The notes beneath the pieces were generated by a model. That model saw nothing but the letters and a program-made list of their open reading frames with translations. It was not told the origin of the DNA and made no database searches. Source: Struthidea cinerea (Eukaryota; Chordata; Aves; Passeriformes; Corcoracidae). Taken from it: 64,000 bases of DNA. A program made the translations under genes and the position numbers. Below, piece by piece: positions 1 through 13,055 of this stretch (its first letter is position 1; the number at the start of each line of letters is the position of its first letter). The stretch is taken from positions 130,075 to 194,074 of the forward strand of contig VZTI01000981.1 of the NCBI GenBank assembly GCA_013397865.1. Reading direction: 5' to 3'.

Positions 1-2427
1 GCCGTTGTAAGGGTCGGAATTCTCCTGTTTGGATTTCCTCAATCCTATTAAACCAAGGAGCTTGGCTGAAGTGCTTCTTTCCCTTCAAGCAGCACCTCAG
101 AGCTGCTGTAGCCAAATCCACCCAGATAAATCCTTCCTGGGAGTTTGACTCCACGCGACGTGGAGCGGCCAAAAGCCTCGGAAAATTAACTGAAATAATT
201 CAGTGGGAGGTGGGGAACTGAGTCCAGCGTGAAAGGAGATCGTCCACTCTTGTATCCATCCACAGAGACAATGGAAATAAGAATCTCTGCCATGGAAAAG
301 GAAGGGATTTGTTTGGGAAGCTGCTGGATAAAAGACTGCTTGAGTTACCCAGATCCATCAAGTGCCCAATGCTCCCAGCCCACAGAACTCCTCCACAGGG
401 ACCTTCTCAGAGCTTTTCCCCATCACATTTAGGAGCCTTTAGGAGGCTGTTCAACACTTGCAAAAACTTCTGCCCATTTAATGACATGTTTGACATTTTC
501 AACCTCCTAAATGTGGCTTAAACCTTAGCACTTCTGCCGGAAATCCAGCCTGGAAATCCCAGATCTTCTACCAAAATGACTTACAACGCCGGAGATGAAC
601 CCACTGCTGTCTCGGCTATGAGTCAGCTGTGATGGGCAGCCTTCCCTCGGGTGGGTTCCATGCCAAAACAGCTTTCCCTCTTTTCGGGATGGAATGCTTT
701 CCCAGGACGATCTGAGCTGAAAGCCCACTCTGTACATGGATGCACATAAAACCCGACAGACCAGTTTTGGGTTGTTTGGAGTGGGATCTCTGTGCCTTTC
801 ACCTGGAGCTGCTGGCCACCTCCTTGCTCTATCCCACCTCTCCCCAGTTTCCCGACGCTGATCATCTCCTGCCTCTCCTCTCTTCCCTTCCTGGCTGCCT
901 TGTTCCAAACCTTCCTCCTCGTTGCCGTTCTGCCCTGCCTGACGCCCAGCTCTCCCAGTCCACACCGAAATCCTTTCATCCTGCGGCTCCACCCCGAGCC
1001 CCTCCCTGTCCTTTCCTGCCGGGATGCGGTGAGTGGCAGCAGCCGGAGCCTTGCGTGTCTGCGCTCCGATCCACGGAAGGGGAAGATAAATATTGCCCTT
1101 GCATGTTCTCCCAACTACTTCTGTGCACACGGGTTATTTCCTGTCGGCTTTCGCGCAGATGCTGGAATCGGAGCTCTCGGGCTTGAAAAAACAAACAAAC
1201 CCCAGCTTTGAAGCACTGAGAAAAATATCACGTGGGCTTTGGGAAGAGGGGGGGAAAAAAACCCCAACCAAACCCCAAACCAGAAAGCGGCCAGATGTCG
1301 GGTCTGCAGCATCTCTTGGGGTTTGATTTTCAAGGATTAAGCGGGGTTTGGTTTGGGCAGGGTGGGGAAGGTGTCCTTGCTGTGACAGCAGCAGCAGCGG
1401 GATGGATTGAAGGCTGCCAGCGATGAGCGTGTGCCTACGAGTGTCACCGCCCTCTGCCGATGGGCTCCGGCACGCACAGAAGGCTCTAAAATACGGCTTT
1501 TCCAGGGTTTTTTTTTCCAGCTGGAGGCTGAAGAGACTGGCTCTCCTCTCCCTCAGCGAAGATCCCCCCTCAATCACTCCCTGCCTCAGCTGTCACCTTT
1601 CAAAATTCAAAGCGTGAGCAGCCCTGAGCATCCCCTGCCCCGTGTGTCCCCCACGTCCCTTCCAGCGGTGCTGGCACGTCCCTCCGGGGCCCCAGAAGCC
1701 AGGATGCCCTTCTGGCTTTGCGTGGCTCCCTGTGGGACTTCCTTCAGCGTGAAAAGCCACAGTGCCCGGCTGCCAAAAGCACTTCCCAGCTCCCTTCCCC
1801 TGCTCCGCGCCTCCGTCTCGGGAACTGCTGCGAAAGAAACGCGTTTGGGTTTCTCCGTCTTTCCCTGCCGCCGCTTGGGCCTGTCCCGGCCTCTCCTGGC
1901 TGGAAGGACAGGGATGCCTCAGCCTGGCCCCCCTGCCCCATCACAGGGCAGCTATTTCCTTTGCATTCCGGCTTGGAATATTCCCTTACTTAAATCTTAC
2001 CCCAGCAAAGTCCCATTTTGGGTGACTTTACCAAATTAGGGATGGGCAGCAACCCAGCTAACCCAGTGGAGTTGTCCCCTGTGATCCACAGGCAGATTCC
2101 AGCCCCCATCCATTATACAATGTTAATTTACTCCTTGCTAAAGCCAAAACACTTCAGAGCTGGAAAGGAAAATCTGGAAGTATTTACTTGATTATTCCAG
2201 TGACATTCCTTGGGGTGTTTTCACATCATATCCCTTCTCTCGCTGCCTTGGGTCAGTATTCCAATAACCAGCTAGATCCGTTTAAAATGCTGGAGGAGAC
2301 GGGACAAGGAAGAAAAGGAAAGTGCCCAAGTATGTGCTGAATGTGGATGAAAAGTTCAGTGTTTCTTTGCAACATTTGAAATTCTTGCTGCACTTGGTTG
2401 TAGAAAATCAGCTTGGGCAAGAATGAA

Positions 2428-2790
2428 ACGATGGTTTGGGTTGGAAGGGAGTTAAAACTCATCCCATTCCAACCCCTGCCACGGGCAGGAACACCTTCCA
2501 CTGTCCCAGGGTGCTCCAACCTGGCCTTGGGCACTGCCAGGGATCCAGGGGCAGCCACAGCTTCTCTGGGCACCCTGTGCCAGGGCCTGCCCACCCTCAC
2601 AGGGAACAATTCCTTCCCAACATCCCACCTATCCCTGCCCTCTGGCAGTGGGAAGCCATTCCCCCATCCTGTCATTCCATGTCCCTGTCCAAAGTCCCTC
2701 TTGGAGCCCCTTTGGGCACTGGAAGGGGTTCCAAGTTCTCCCTGGAGCCTTCTCCCCTTCAGGCTGAGCAGCCGCAGCTCTCCCAGCCCA
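2428..2790 (-). mobile_element. CR1 LINE 3' fragment
   Basis: The + strand reads as the antisense of a CR1 3' end, starting at ATGGTTTGGGTTGG and continuing through ACACCTTCCACTGTCCCAGG to CCTGGAGCCTTCTCC. It is about 360 bases long and truncated at its 5' end, as is usual for CR1. It contains no intact reading frame. Confidence 0.88.
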
Positions 2791-5710
2791 CCTTTAGAGA
2801 GCCGATGTCCCCTGTCCCACCTGCAGGTCCCACACTTGGCCACTTCCGCGCAAATCCCCAGCGTTTACGTGTTGGGATGCGCGCTGGAATTGCACGCTGG
2901 GGATGATTTCCTGAAGAAACCCACAAATAGCTTCTGAATGACGACCAAAATGAGAAAATTGGGATTGGTTCACGGGCAAGTCATGAATAGAAGAAGAGAT
3001 GAAATTAGCTGAATGAACTGTTCATTATGCATTATTCAGCCAGCTGTACTAATTAGTGCCTTAAGGACTGTTCCTGTTCCCAGTGCAGCCAACTCTCAAA
3101 CTCCTTTGGATTTCAGTGGGAGCAGGACAGAGCCCTCAGAGAATGGGCCTGGTGCCTGCTCCCTCTGCAATGCCTCATGTTTTCTTTTCCTTTCACTGTT
3201 TCTTACTGGTTCCAATTCTTTGTGTCTTCTATTAAAACAGCTTCTGAAATGTCCTGCGTGGTGGTCAGTTAATCACAGGGACAGAAATGCTCCACCAGTC
3301 CCACGGCGTGTCCTGTGCCCGATGCGTTCTCTGAAGGGAAAGGTTTTTCATGTCTCCTCCTGCTTTGCTTTTATCCAGCAGAGGAGAGAAGCTTGAAAAC
3401 CCTTTGGAAAACACAATCCATCCAGAAATGTACCTAGGCCAGGAGGTGCTGGAATTAAATGTTTGCACTCTGAGCCCAGAAATTGCAGCTGGGCATTTAA
3501 TTTTTTTTTTTTTTTTCCTTTTGCTGTATATGGATAATGTTTGTGCTGGTTCTTTCCCACCAGAAATTCCTACAGCTCTGAGTGTGGCAATGTTAGAAAA
3601 AGACACCAAACTGGTGCCTGTGTCACATCAACAGCAGATCTCCACCAGACCGCTTGTTGGGGACCAGAATAATGTGTGTTATGTCTCACTTTTCTCCCCG
3701 TGGACAAACCAACACCTTCGGGAGAAACAAACCCTGGTTCTGGCGTGGCTCAGGGGAGACTCTGACGTCGTTCTGCTCCCTGCTTTATCCTGGGTTGCAA
3801 GGCCAGTTCCTTTGGAGAGGCACCACAGCAGATCATCTGAATTTTTCCAGCTGGTGGTGAGGCCAGAGAGGACCCAGATGGATGCTCAGACCCCCGGCTG
3901 CACTTGGAGGGATCACATTTAAATGAATTATTCCACTCTTGCTGCAGAGTCCTCTGTCCCCCCAGCCCCAGGCAGAGGTGTCTCCACTCAGGACTGAGTA
4001 GGAATTGCTGGCCAGAGAGCAGCTTCCCATTTCCAGGTTTGGCTGGATTTTGCCTATCCGTGTTGTACCAGCCACCTTTTCTCTCCCAGTTCTTTGGGTC
4101 CCTTGGGAAGGAGCAGCAGCGATGCAGCTCCACGGCGCATTCCTGCCCCAGCCTGCCCCGAGCTGGAGCTGCTGTGGGATTCCTTCCCAGCAATTCACTA
4201 AAATTCCCTCCTGGAGAGAGAGCAGAGGATGTACCAGCAGCTCAGCCTGGAGGAATCTCCACAACCCCACTCTTTGGGCTCCTCTCCACAGACTGCCTAA
4301 AATGGGTATAAAGGAGCCTCGGCGTGGAATTTATTTTCTTCCTAAGACCATCCTTAAAATAACAAACACCGGCAAACTGGTGACATGCGCTGCGTCTGTT
4401 TGAATAACACGGACCTTCTGTTTGGAAGAGAGGAAACTCCAAATAACTCTTTGATTTGTGTTTCCTTTCTTCTCCTTCCTCATCTCCTCCTCCTCACTAC
4501 CGTATACAAATCTGTTCTGCCAGCTCCGAGCCACCAGCCCCCCCCCGCCGTCCCCTGACGAGCTGCTTTTTACGCCATGTGATGGTTATTTAATTTCCTC
4601 TTCGCTTCCAACGTGGCCAATATTTATCTTCCCTCCTGGGATTGCGCCTTTGTTTACGCGCTGATGTCGGGGGGGAAGGCCAGCGCTTCTCTGGGGCCAG
4701 CAGACCGAATTCCTGCCCTCTGACTGCATCCCAAGGAATAGCATCTTCCCTGCGGGCGGTCCTGATCTTCCCGGATCAGAGGAGCAATTAGGATTAAAAG
4801 ACGGGTTTAAAGTTAGCATACGGAGACATCCTTCCCCAAAGAGGGCTGGAGGGGCTGCTGGGGCAGGCAGGGGTCAGGCCGTGCTAAAACCTGGCTCCGT
4901 GTTACCTCCTCATTGCTTCCCCACAACGAGCAAGGCTGGGAAAACAACACCTGGTTGCCATTTTCCCCTCCTTTTTTTGAGACAACACCGTTTAAACACG
5001 GGTAAAAGGGAGATTGCAAAGCAGCGCTCCCAAAAACCCGACTGAAATCAATCTGACTCTCAGGAAAGGCAGGATCTTACCAGGAGCAGCTTTCCTTTGT
5101 TCAGAGGTGTGCTCTAAACCGAGTTAGGAACCATCTTTTCCTCGTTAAATTTGTTCCCTTTCAGCGCTGAGCTTTTCCCTTCATTACCACATGCGATTCA
5201 TTTTTTTTTTTAAAGCCCTCATAGCTAATATCACAACTATAGATCTTGGGGTTATTTATAGCCCCAAACTCTGCAGAGAGCTGTGTGTCTTGTTGCTGTG
5301 GAAACTGGGATTCTAAAAGTAAAAGGGTTTTAAAGGGATTTCAGAAGAGCCCTGCTGAATTTCAGGACTGGCTTTCACTTCCAGAGGTCTGTGTTCGACT
5401 GTGCCTTAAACTTACAGGTAAAATTCACCTGAGGGGCTCAGGTAACCCTCGGGGGATACTGGGGAATACTGGTCCTCTATGGTTTTTATGGTCTGGCACA
5501 TCCCAGCCTGGTTTTTGCTCTGCTTTGTGAGACAAAAGATGCCCAGGTAGCCACAGGAGTGTCAAACTCTTGGTGTCACCGCTGGCACATTTGCCAAGCT
5601 CAGGGCTGTTTGCTTTTTTCTTTGGCTTTCACTGGTTTTTGGGAGCCTTTTGCCAAGGGAAATGCCACCTGATGTGCTGAAATCTCCTGCACGCTGCAGC
5701 CAGTCGTTGA

Positions 5711-6010
5711 ATCATGGAGTGGTTTGGGTTGGAAAGGACCTTAAAATTCATCCCGTTCCACCCCCTGCCATGGGCAGGGACACCTTCCACTGTCCCAGGG
5801 TGCTCCAACCTGGCCTTGGACACTGCCAGGGATCCAGGGGCAGCCACAGCTTCTCTGGGCACCCTGTGCCAGGGCCTGCCCACCCTCCCAGGGAGGAATT
5901 TCTTCCCAACATCCCGCCTAACCCTGCTCTCTTTCAGCTTGAAGCCATTCCCCCTTGTCCTGTCACTCCAGTTCCCGATGAAGAGCCCCTCTCCGAGGAC
6001 TCCGAGCTCC
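5711..6010 (-). mobile_element. CR1 LINE 3' fragment
   Basis: An antisense CR1 3' end runs from ATCATGGAGTGGTTTGGG through CATGGGCAGGGACACCTTCC to the CCCCCTTGTCCTGTCACTCC segment. The last 40 bases are a weaker match. The body is very similar to the copies at 2.4 kb and 7.8 kb, so these belong to related subfamilies. Confidence 0.88.
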
Positions 6011-7129
6011 TCTCCACAGCTTTGAGACTGGCACGGAGCAGCGTTTGCTGGAAATGGGATTCTCCTGTATTAAACAGCTATTGAAATGATTTTATTTGTC
6101 TCTGGGTATAGAGCGTAAAGGTCGAGGGTGAATTCGATGAACTGGCTCCTGCTTCCTACCCCACTCCTCCTCTGGCAGCTCAGCAAGGGGCAGACTCTCA
6201 CTGGGAGGACTTCCCATGTTTTACCTGGGCAGGGATCTCGCTGAGCCACTGTGGAAAAGCCAGTTCTTCCCCACGATCCACCCTGGGAGCCTCAGCCTGA
6301 ATCCCAGCTCCTGACAGAAGCCCAGAGCCGCAGTGTCCTGCCCGCATTGCCTGAGGCTGACAGGAGCACTGTGCTTGCCACCAGCCCGGCTTTTTCTGGG
6401 CCTCTGAATGTCAGGTGTCCCCCTCCCTCCCCCAGCTGGGGACAAATCCTTGGAGTGCTTTCCTGGCCATGGGTGTCACTTTCTAGCAAGGCCCAAGCTC
6501 TCAAAACACCTTAAAATTCAACCAGGAGTTCTGCTTACAAACCGGCTCCAGAGCCACGTCCGACCTGAGATTTCAGCTGCTGCCAGGACGCCAAACTTGG
6601 AAAAATATCCTAGAAAATGCCACCCTCTCCATGTGGCCGAGGGAGAGGAGGAGGAAAAGGGAAGGTCAGGCACCGTAACACGATTAGCCCCCGAGCCTGT
6701 GCCTTAAATGCACGAACAAGGCTCAAATGTCAGCGCCGATGAGCTCTTCCCTCGCATTTCCATAAGTAAAGCAGCAATCCCTGTGCGCGCCGGACTCCCG
6801 GCGTCGGGGGCGAGCACCGGGCAGCCTCTCCTTCCCCCGAGCAGCCCTGACATTTGTTCAGCGCGTTCTGCAGGTCCTTCCTGGCACGCCGCGTACCGTG
6901 CCTGGCCCGGAGTTATTCCTGTGATACGGGATTGGAAACAGAAAGGCAGGAGCCGAGACTCGCAGCCCGAGACGGGGATTCAGTGGCTGAGCTTTTCCAT
7001 TAGAGGGTGCCAGGAACCTGCTGTTGCTACAGAGCCCAGGAATCGTGGAAAACACAACTTTGTGCCGTACCTTTCGGGACTGGGCAAATCCGTACCCATT
7101 TTTGGACCCAGTTCTTGCGCTGCCCGACT

Positions 7130-7280
7130 ATAGGAGAGCCGTAGAGTGACGGAGTGCGCTGAGTTGGGAGGGACACAAAAGGAGCATCAGATCCAACCCC
7201 TGGATCTGCACAGGACGTTTCCAAGAATCCCACCGTGTGCCTGAGAGCGTTGTCCAAACTGCACTGGGGGTGTTTTGCAG
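7130..7280 (-). mobile_element. CR1 LINE 3' fragment, older subfamily
   Basis: The + strand reads TGAGTTGGGAGGGACACA, then ATCCAACCCCTGGATCTGCACAGGA, then GTGTGCCTGAGAGCGTTGTCC. This is the antisense of a different CR1 3' consensus from the other copies. It is diverged and short. Confidence 0.7.
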
Positions 7281-7753
7281 GCAGAGATGTGTTTGGAAGA
7301 AGTGGATGTGGGCAGCAGGAGATCTCAGCATTCCCAGGGGATTTTGGGCGCTGGAATGCCGTCACACTTGGATGTGAATAGGAAATCCTCATTTTAAAAA
7401 AAAAACCCAAGTATTAGCCACAAAAAATAGGTAGTTCTGGTGGAAAAGCAGAGCTGGTTTGTGTGGCTGTCACTGGTTGTGCTCGGGGTGCAGTTGTGAG
7501 GACAGACAGTAAAGGATGGGCCTCATCTTCTACTCCAAGCCTGCCAAAAATCACCCGACCTCACGTAACAGCCCAGTTATCGAATGGATTTGCTTCTCCA
7601 CCCCAGAGAAGCCCCTTTGGAGGAGCAGAACATCCTCAGCTCAGAGCTGCTTGCAGCAGACACAGCAGATTTAGAAGTGTGTCGCTTGGTTTTGAACCTC
7701 TGGGAAAACAAAGTTCTGTAATTGCGTGGAAGGGTTGGTGGAACTGCTGGGAT

Positions 7754-8015
7754 CAGTCACAGGATGACAGAGCGGTTTGGGTTGGAAGGGACCTTAAAGC
7801 TCCTCTCATTTCACCCCCTGCCAGGCCAGGGACTGTCCCACGTTGCTCCAACCTGGCCTTGGGCACTTGCAGGGATCCAGGGGCAGCCACAGCTGCTCTG
7901 GGCACCCTGTGCCAGGGCCTCCCCACCCTCCCAGGGAAGAATTCCTTCCCAATATCCCATCTAACCCTGCCTCTGGCAGTGGGAAGCCATTCCCTGCGTC
8001 CTGTCCCTCCCAGCA
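7754..8015 (-). mobile_element. CR1 LINE 3' fragment
   Basis: An antisense CR1 3' end begins at a TCACAGGATGACAGAGCGG terminus and continues through GGTTGGAAGGGACCTTAAAG and GCAGCCACAGCTGCTCTGGG. It breaks off after the CCTGTCCCTCC segment. Confidence 0.87.
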
Positions 8016-11000
8016 GTGTGGACACCGGTTCCTCTGTGGTGCAGCTGCAGGGGGGACACTGCTGCTGGCACATGGAAAAAGGAAGATGAATCCTTGGAAT
8101 ACGGGATATCTTTGTCCCGGCCCTGCCTCTGCAGATCCCGGGCACATCCATCCCTGTGCATCGCTTTCCCTGTCCAGCACAGGATCTTCTGGAGCACGTG
8201 GAGTTCTGGTTCATGAGGGGATAGGAACCTTCCTGGGGTCAGTGTCTGGAAAGCTACAGGTGATTACAGTGAGGGAGGGGAAGGGAACGTGTCCAGATCC
8301 CCAAGCCCAGCGCTGCCTGACTCTGCATCGCATCCTGACAGCTTTTCCTGTGGATTTCAGCCAACACGGCTCAGGTTTGGAGCCGTCTGCTCCTGTCCCA
8401 GGTCACAGCGGGTGATCCAGAGCAGATGGGATGAAGGGCTGACCCTGAGCCACCCAGCACGACTGATCCTCACTCTCCCGACTGGGAATTCAGGACAAAG
8501 CAGGAGCAGCACTGTCCTGACCAGGTGGGTGAGGGCTGTGTCAGCAGCCAGCTCACAGCCGCTTCTTTCCCTGGTTTTTGGAGGAATCCGGTGCTTCTGA
8601 ACCCAAAAGTCAGGATCCTGTGTTGGCAATGAATTCTGGCTGGCAGACAAAAAACCAGGGATGGTAAAGGAGCAAGAGAGTTGTCTGAGGCAGCAGCTTT
8701 CCAATAAAACCAGGCTTGGCCGAGTGCTGGTGTTGTCTGTGGCCACCCTTTTGGTCCTGGTGGCTTCCCTGGTGTCACAAGGATGGATTTTGTGGATCAC
8801 ACAGGGCCCGTGCAGAGCTTGGGCAGCCCATCCCCAGGTGTTTCCTTGCTGCTGTGACCCTGTCCCCGAGTCTGTGGCCCCTGGTCCCCGTGAGCACCCT
8901 GATTTCACGGGACGGGAATAGCAGGATCCTGGGCTGCAGCCACATCCTCGTGGGAAGAGCCACCGAGGGATGGTCTCATCTCACATTGCTGGAGAGTCCT
9001 CCTTCCCAAAATGATCCCGAAGCGTTCTGAGGAGTAAATATAAACCAGAGGTATTTGGGGAGGAGGACGGGGTGGGATTCAGGGCTCGCAGTGGCACACT
9101 CAGCAGTTTGGGATGGCGAGGGACGCCAGGACATGCGAGGACGTGGGAGGGAGCACAGGCCAGCAGAGTGCACAGAGCAGCAACTGGCAAAGCTGGGGCT
9201 GGGCCAAGAAAATAAACATAGGAAGTACTTGAGACTGATGAGAACCATGGGCAGCCTGCTCTTGTTTAAGGAGGGTTTTTTGGGACACTGGAGCAGGCGC
9301 CTGTTGCAGACGAAGCGAGACCTCAGCCCTGCTCAAATTTTCATTGACTTCAGCTGGGCCAGGATGGCCAGGATTTCATTGCAGATGGTTCTGGTTTTTC
9401 CCAGGATGTGATTTCCCCATTTTGGGACCTCTCCCTCTACCACCCACTGCCCAGCAGGAATTTTGGAGACTTGCACAGAGATTTAGGGATGGATCCTGTC
9501 GGGGCTGGGTGCTGCCAGCATGTCAGGAGGAGCAGAGGCTGCTCTGCAGCACTCCAGAGCTGTGTGTGAGCACTCAGGATCGATAAATCCAGAGCTGGAG
9601 GCCAAATCTGAGTGCTCAGCAGCTCTGCTAATCAGTTGGGTGTCTGCATGCGGATTGGAAGCCAGTTCCTTCCAAATTTTCTCTTCCAACAAATAACCTG
9701 GAGGCTTTTCACTCCGGAGTTTGACTTGGGCCCCTTACTTTAACATTCCAGCCCCCTGTTTGCTCTTCAGTCTCCTGATGAAGATGGGGCATTCCAGGTA
9801 AGTGACAAACTGAAGCAGATTTTCATCTGGCACCAGCTTTCACCCCGAGATCTCCAGAATTATCCATCCAAAATTCACAGGGTCTTGAAAATCCTGTCAG
9901 TCATGGAGGAAGTCTGAAGGGGATGGTCAAGCGATACTGGGAAATAAGAGCAGAGGGTAAAAGAGGAGCTCGGGGTGGTTGTGAGAAGAGCTTTTCCGGG
10001 AGGTGGAAGCCCAGGGAAGGTTGTACTCCTGGCTGGAAATGAAGCTGGGTAAGAAGTGAATGAGGACAGGGAATGCAGCCTCCAGCTCCGCTCCTTTTGG
10101 GGAGCTCCGTTCATCCCATCGTGTCTGGGATGAGTTTCAGTCCAAAACCAGAAGTTCCCTCACTTCAGAACGGTTTCCACTGGGATTTGTCAGCACCTTT
10201 GTTTCAGCAGGACCAAGGTGTGCCTCTCATCCCAGGGAAAATCCCGACATCCTGCTCTTCCCCATCCCTGCTGCTCCTGCTTTGTGCCCGTGCCGGCGCC
10301 TGACAGCGACAGCCGAGTTAATCTGGTTTAGAACCCTCGTGGCTTGATTTCTGCAGGTCTCACTGTTGTAGGGTGACGTTCCTTTATCCCTGGCCCTTTC
10401 TTTTCCTGCTGGATTATCCCACGGTAATAGTGCCCTGTAATACAGGCTGCTATTAACTGCTCCTGAATCCTGCTCGCTGATTCCTTAAGCAGAGCTTGAA
10501 ACTCCACGAATCTGCCTTGGAGTTTCCTGGGAGTTCGTTTTCTGCCTTGCTCTGTTTTTTATTTTCCCCTTTAAACCCAAAGCATGAAATGTGTAGGATA
10601 ACTTTCTACTCTGGCTTTTGGGAAGCACAGGAATTTCTCATGTTTGGACGGCCCGGACACGCTGTTCCAGATTGAAGTTGCATCTGTTTAAATCCCTCCA
10701 AAACAGGCTGCAAGAAGGAAACCTGGCTTGAAAACCTACATCAAATAGGGAATAAATCCTTCCATAGGCATTTGTCTGCCCAGCAAAAAGATCCTTGAAC
10801 ACCCTTGTGTGACAGCAGTTCACAAGAAAAGAATGTGAGTAATGTCAACTTTTTTACGTCGCTGCGTCTTCTTGGTTCATTTCTTCTTTGTTATGAATTA
10901 TAAATCCCTATTGCTACAGTCCAGACGATTCTGGGAACTTCTGCCACTTCAGAGCCCAGGGAAGGAACGGTGTCCTTCCCATTCACAGTGCTCAAAGCAT

Positions 11001-11189
11001 TTCCAAACATCCATTATTCACACAGGAGTTTGTACATCAGCAGCTCCATTAACCTGAGAGCAGGAGCCCTGCTTTCTCGTCAGGTGCCAGAATACTTGGT
11101 TGAGGTTTATTTCATCCTCTGAGAGCAGATTCTAATCCCAAGGGTCAGAGCAGCACCTTTTCCAAAGGGTTAGACCGGGGGAGTGGGTG

Positions 11190-11245
11190 TGGCCTTGGTC
11201 CCTGCCTCAGTTTCCCCATCAGTGATGTCAGAAATGAGGATTCAG
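11190..11245. repeat. Possible MIR-like SINE remnant
   Basis: The segment CCTGCCTCAGTTTCCCCATC is the familiar core of MIR/CORE-type SINEs present in amniotes. Only this short piece is recognisable, so the call is tentative. Confidence 0.35.
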
Positions 11246-11332
11246 CCCACTGGGAGCTTGGGGAAGTAATAAACAAAAAATCCATTTGGCCAATATATGT
11301 AAATTCCAGCTCCCACAGTCCTGGAGTTCTTA

Positions 11333-11497
11333 GGGATCACACGATCCTGGAATGGTTTGGGTTGGAAGGGGCCTTAAAGATCACCTCATGCCACCCCCTA
11401 CCCTGGGCACGGACACCTTCCACTATCCCAAGTTGCTCCAAGCCCTGTCCAACCTGGCCTTGGACACTTCCAAGGATGGTGCAGCCACAACCTCGAC
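11333..11497 (-). mobile_element. CR1 LINE 3' fragment
   Basis: An antisense CR1 3' end of about 165 bases. It starts near CCTGGAATGGTTTGGGTTGG and ends after the GACACTTCCAAGGATGGTGC segment. Confidence 0.87.
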
Positions 11498-12590
11498 TTC
11501 TCTGAATTATAAAAATCCTCAGAATTTAAAAAACCCCAACTTCCTGTAGCTGTTAAGCCAGAAAAAACCCCAAGCTCTTGGCAGGAAATACCCCAAATGC
11601 CCTCAAAGCAAAAAAACACCCTCCAAGTTGTTTATCTTTTAACCTCATGCAGCTTGAACCTTTATCTCAAGGTGAGGTGGGACACAGGGAGCAGAAGTGG
11701 CTTTTGCTGCAGGTTTGGCAAAGCTTTGGGGTGTGACCCTTCCTGGGAGAGCAGGACGAGCCCCACACCAGCTCCTCCAGCCCTTCCCAACGTCGGGCAG
11801 GAGCAGCCTTTGCCCGTGGCAGGGCTGGAGCTGGAAGCCAGCATGCCAAGCCCTGCTCCAAAGCAGGTTTCTCCTCCTCACATTATGTCAGCATTTCCTG
11901 ACAAACCCAGCGGGAACACGCGGGTGACAGATGTCCCTTAATTATCGGCAGCGTTCCCGCTCCTCGCGCTCAGACAGAAAATTCCGAGCCTTGAAATGAA
12001 GGCCCTGTTTGGTTGGGTTAAGCCTGGCTACCCTGGATTTACTCAAAGGCACCTTTCAGCTGTGGGAAATTGGTCACCGAGGGGTTTCTACCCTGCTGAG
12101 GGGTATCCCAGAGCTCCGGGCGGGCGAGCAGGGTGGAAAATCCGGGGAGATGGGGGAGGCTGGGGAAGCCACATCCCTGCAAATAGGGGGATTTGCCAGG
12201 TGGGATGAGAAGGGCAAAGAAGGGCCACTCCCTGTGGCAGGCTGTGTCTTCCTGGAGATGGAGCTGGGATTTATCAACATCCATTTTTTGTAGGGTGATC
12301 CAGTAAAGTGAAAGGGCAAACGAAGCATGTTTGGGGGGAAATCACATTGTTTTCCCTTGGTTTTATTTTCCGGTTTCCAAGATCACAAAAAATCTGCCTC
12401 TGTCCCTCAGCAAACGTCGGAGAGGGATGGAGGGATGGAGGATGGGATCCCACCACCTGCAGAGCCATGTGCTGCTCCCCTTCTCCTTGGATGGCGCCTC
12501 CTTCACAGGCCCTTACACGGGATAGCAGCTTGATTGTACCCAACACAGCTGCTGGGTGTGTTCCACAGCACACAGGGACTCAAATCCGGT

Positions 12591-12813
12591 CATCCATCCA
12601 TCCGTCCGTCCATCCATCCATCCATCCGTCCATCCATCCATCCATCCATCCATCCATCCATCCATCCATCCATCCATCCATCCATCCATCCTTCCATCCC
12701 TCCGTCCCTCCATCCATCCGTCCATCCATCCATCCATCCATCCATCCATCCATCCATCCATCCATCCATCCCTCCATCCATCCATCCATCCATCCATCCA
12801 TCCCTCCATCCAT
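12591..12813. repeat. (CATC)n microsatellite
   Basis: About 220 bases of CATC repeat carry CGTC, CTTC and CCTC variants. Because the unit has four bases, translation gives the pseudo-repeat PSIHPSIH in open frames on + and DGWM on -. These frames are artefacts and not proteins. The array abuts a CR1 fragment on its right. Confidence 0.97.
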
Positions 12814-13055
12814 TATCATGGAATGGCTTTTAGCTGAAAGAGAGCAGGTTTAGATCAGAAATTAGAAAAGAATTCTGTGAGGGTGGTGAGACCAGAGCAG
12901 CTGTGGCTGCCCCATCCCTGGAAGTGTCCAAGGCCAGGTTGGACGGGGCTTGGAGCACCCTGGGATAGTGGAAGGTGTCCCTGCCCATGGATGAGGGTGG
13001 AATGGGATGGGCTTTAAGGTCCCTTCCCACCCAAACCATTCCCGGATTCTATTCT
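12814..13055 (+). mobile_element. CR1 LINE 3' fragment adjoining the CATC array
   Basis: A CR1 3' end in sense orientation. It runs from the AATGGCTTTTAGCTGAAAGA segment through GTGTCCAAGGCCAGGTTGGA to GGTCCCTTCCCACCCAAACC and a degenerate terminal ATTC repeat. Its truncated 5' edge lies at the end of the CATC array. Confidence 0.9.

Noticed and set aside
12534..12853. Open frames encoding long PSIHPSIHP or DGWMDGWM repeats
   Set aside because: They are translations of the CATC microsatellite. No splice structure or unique sequence supports a protein.
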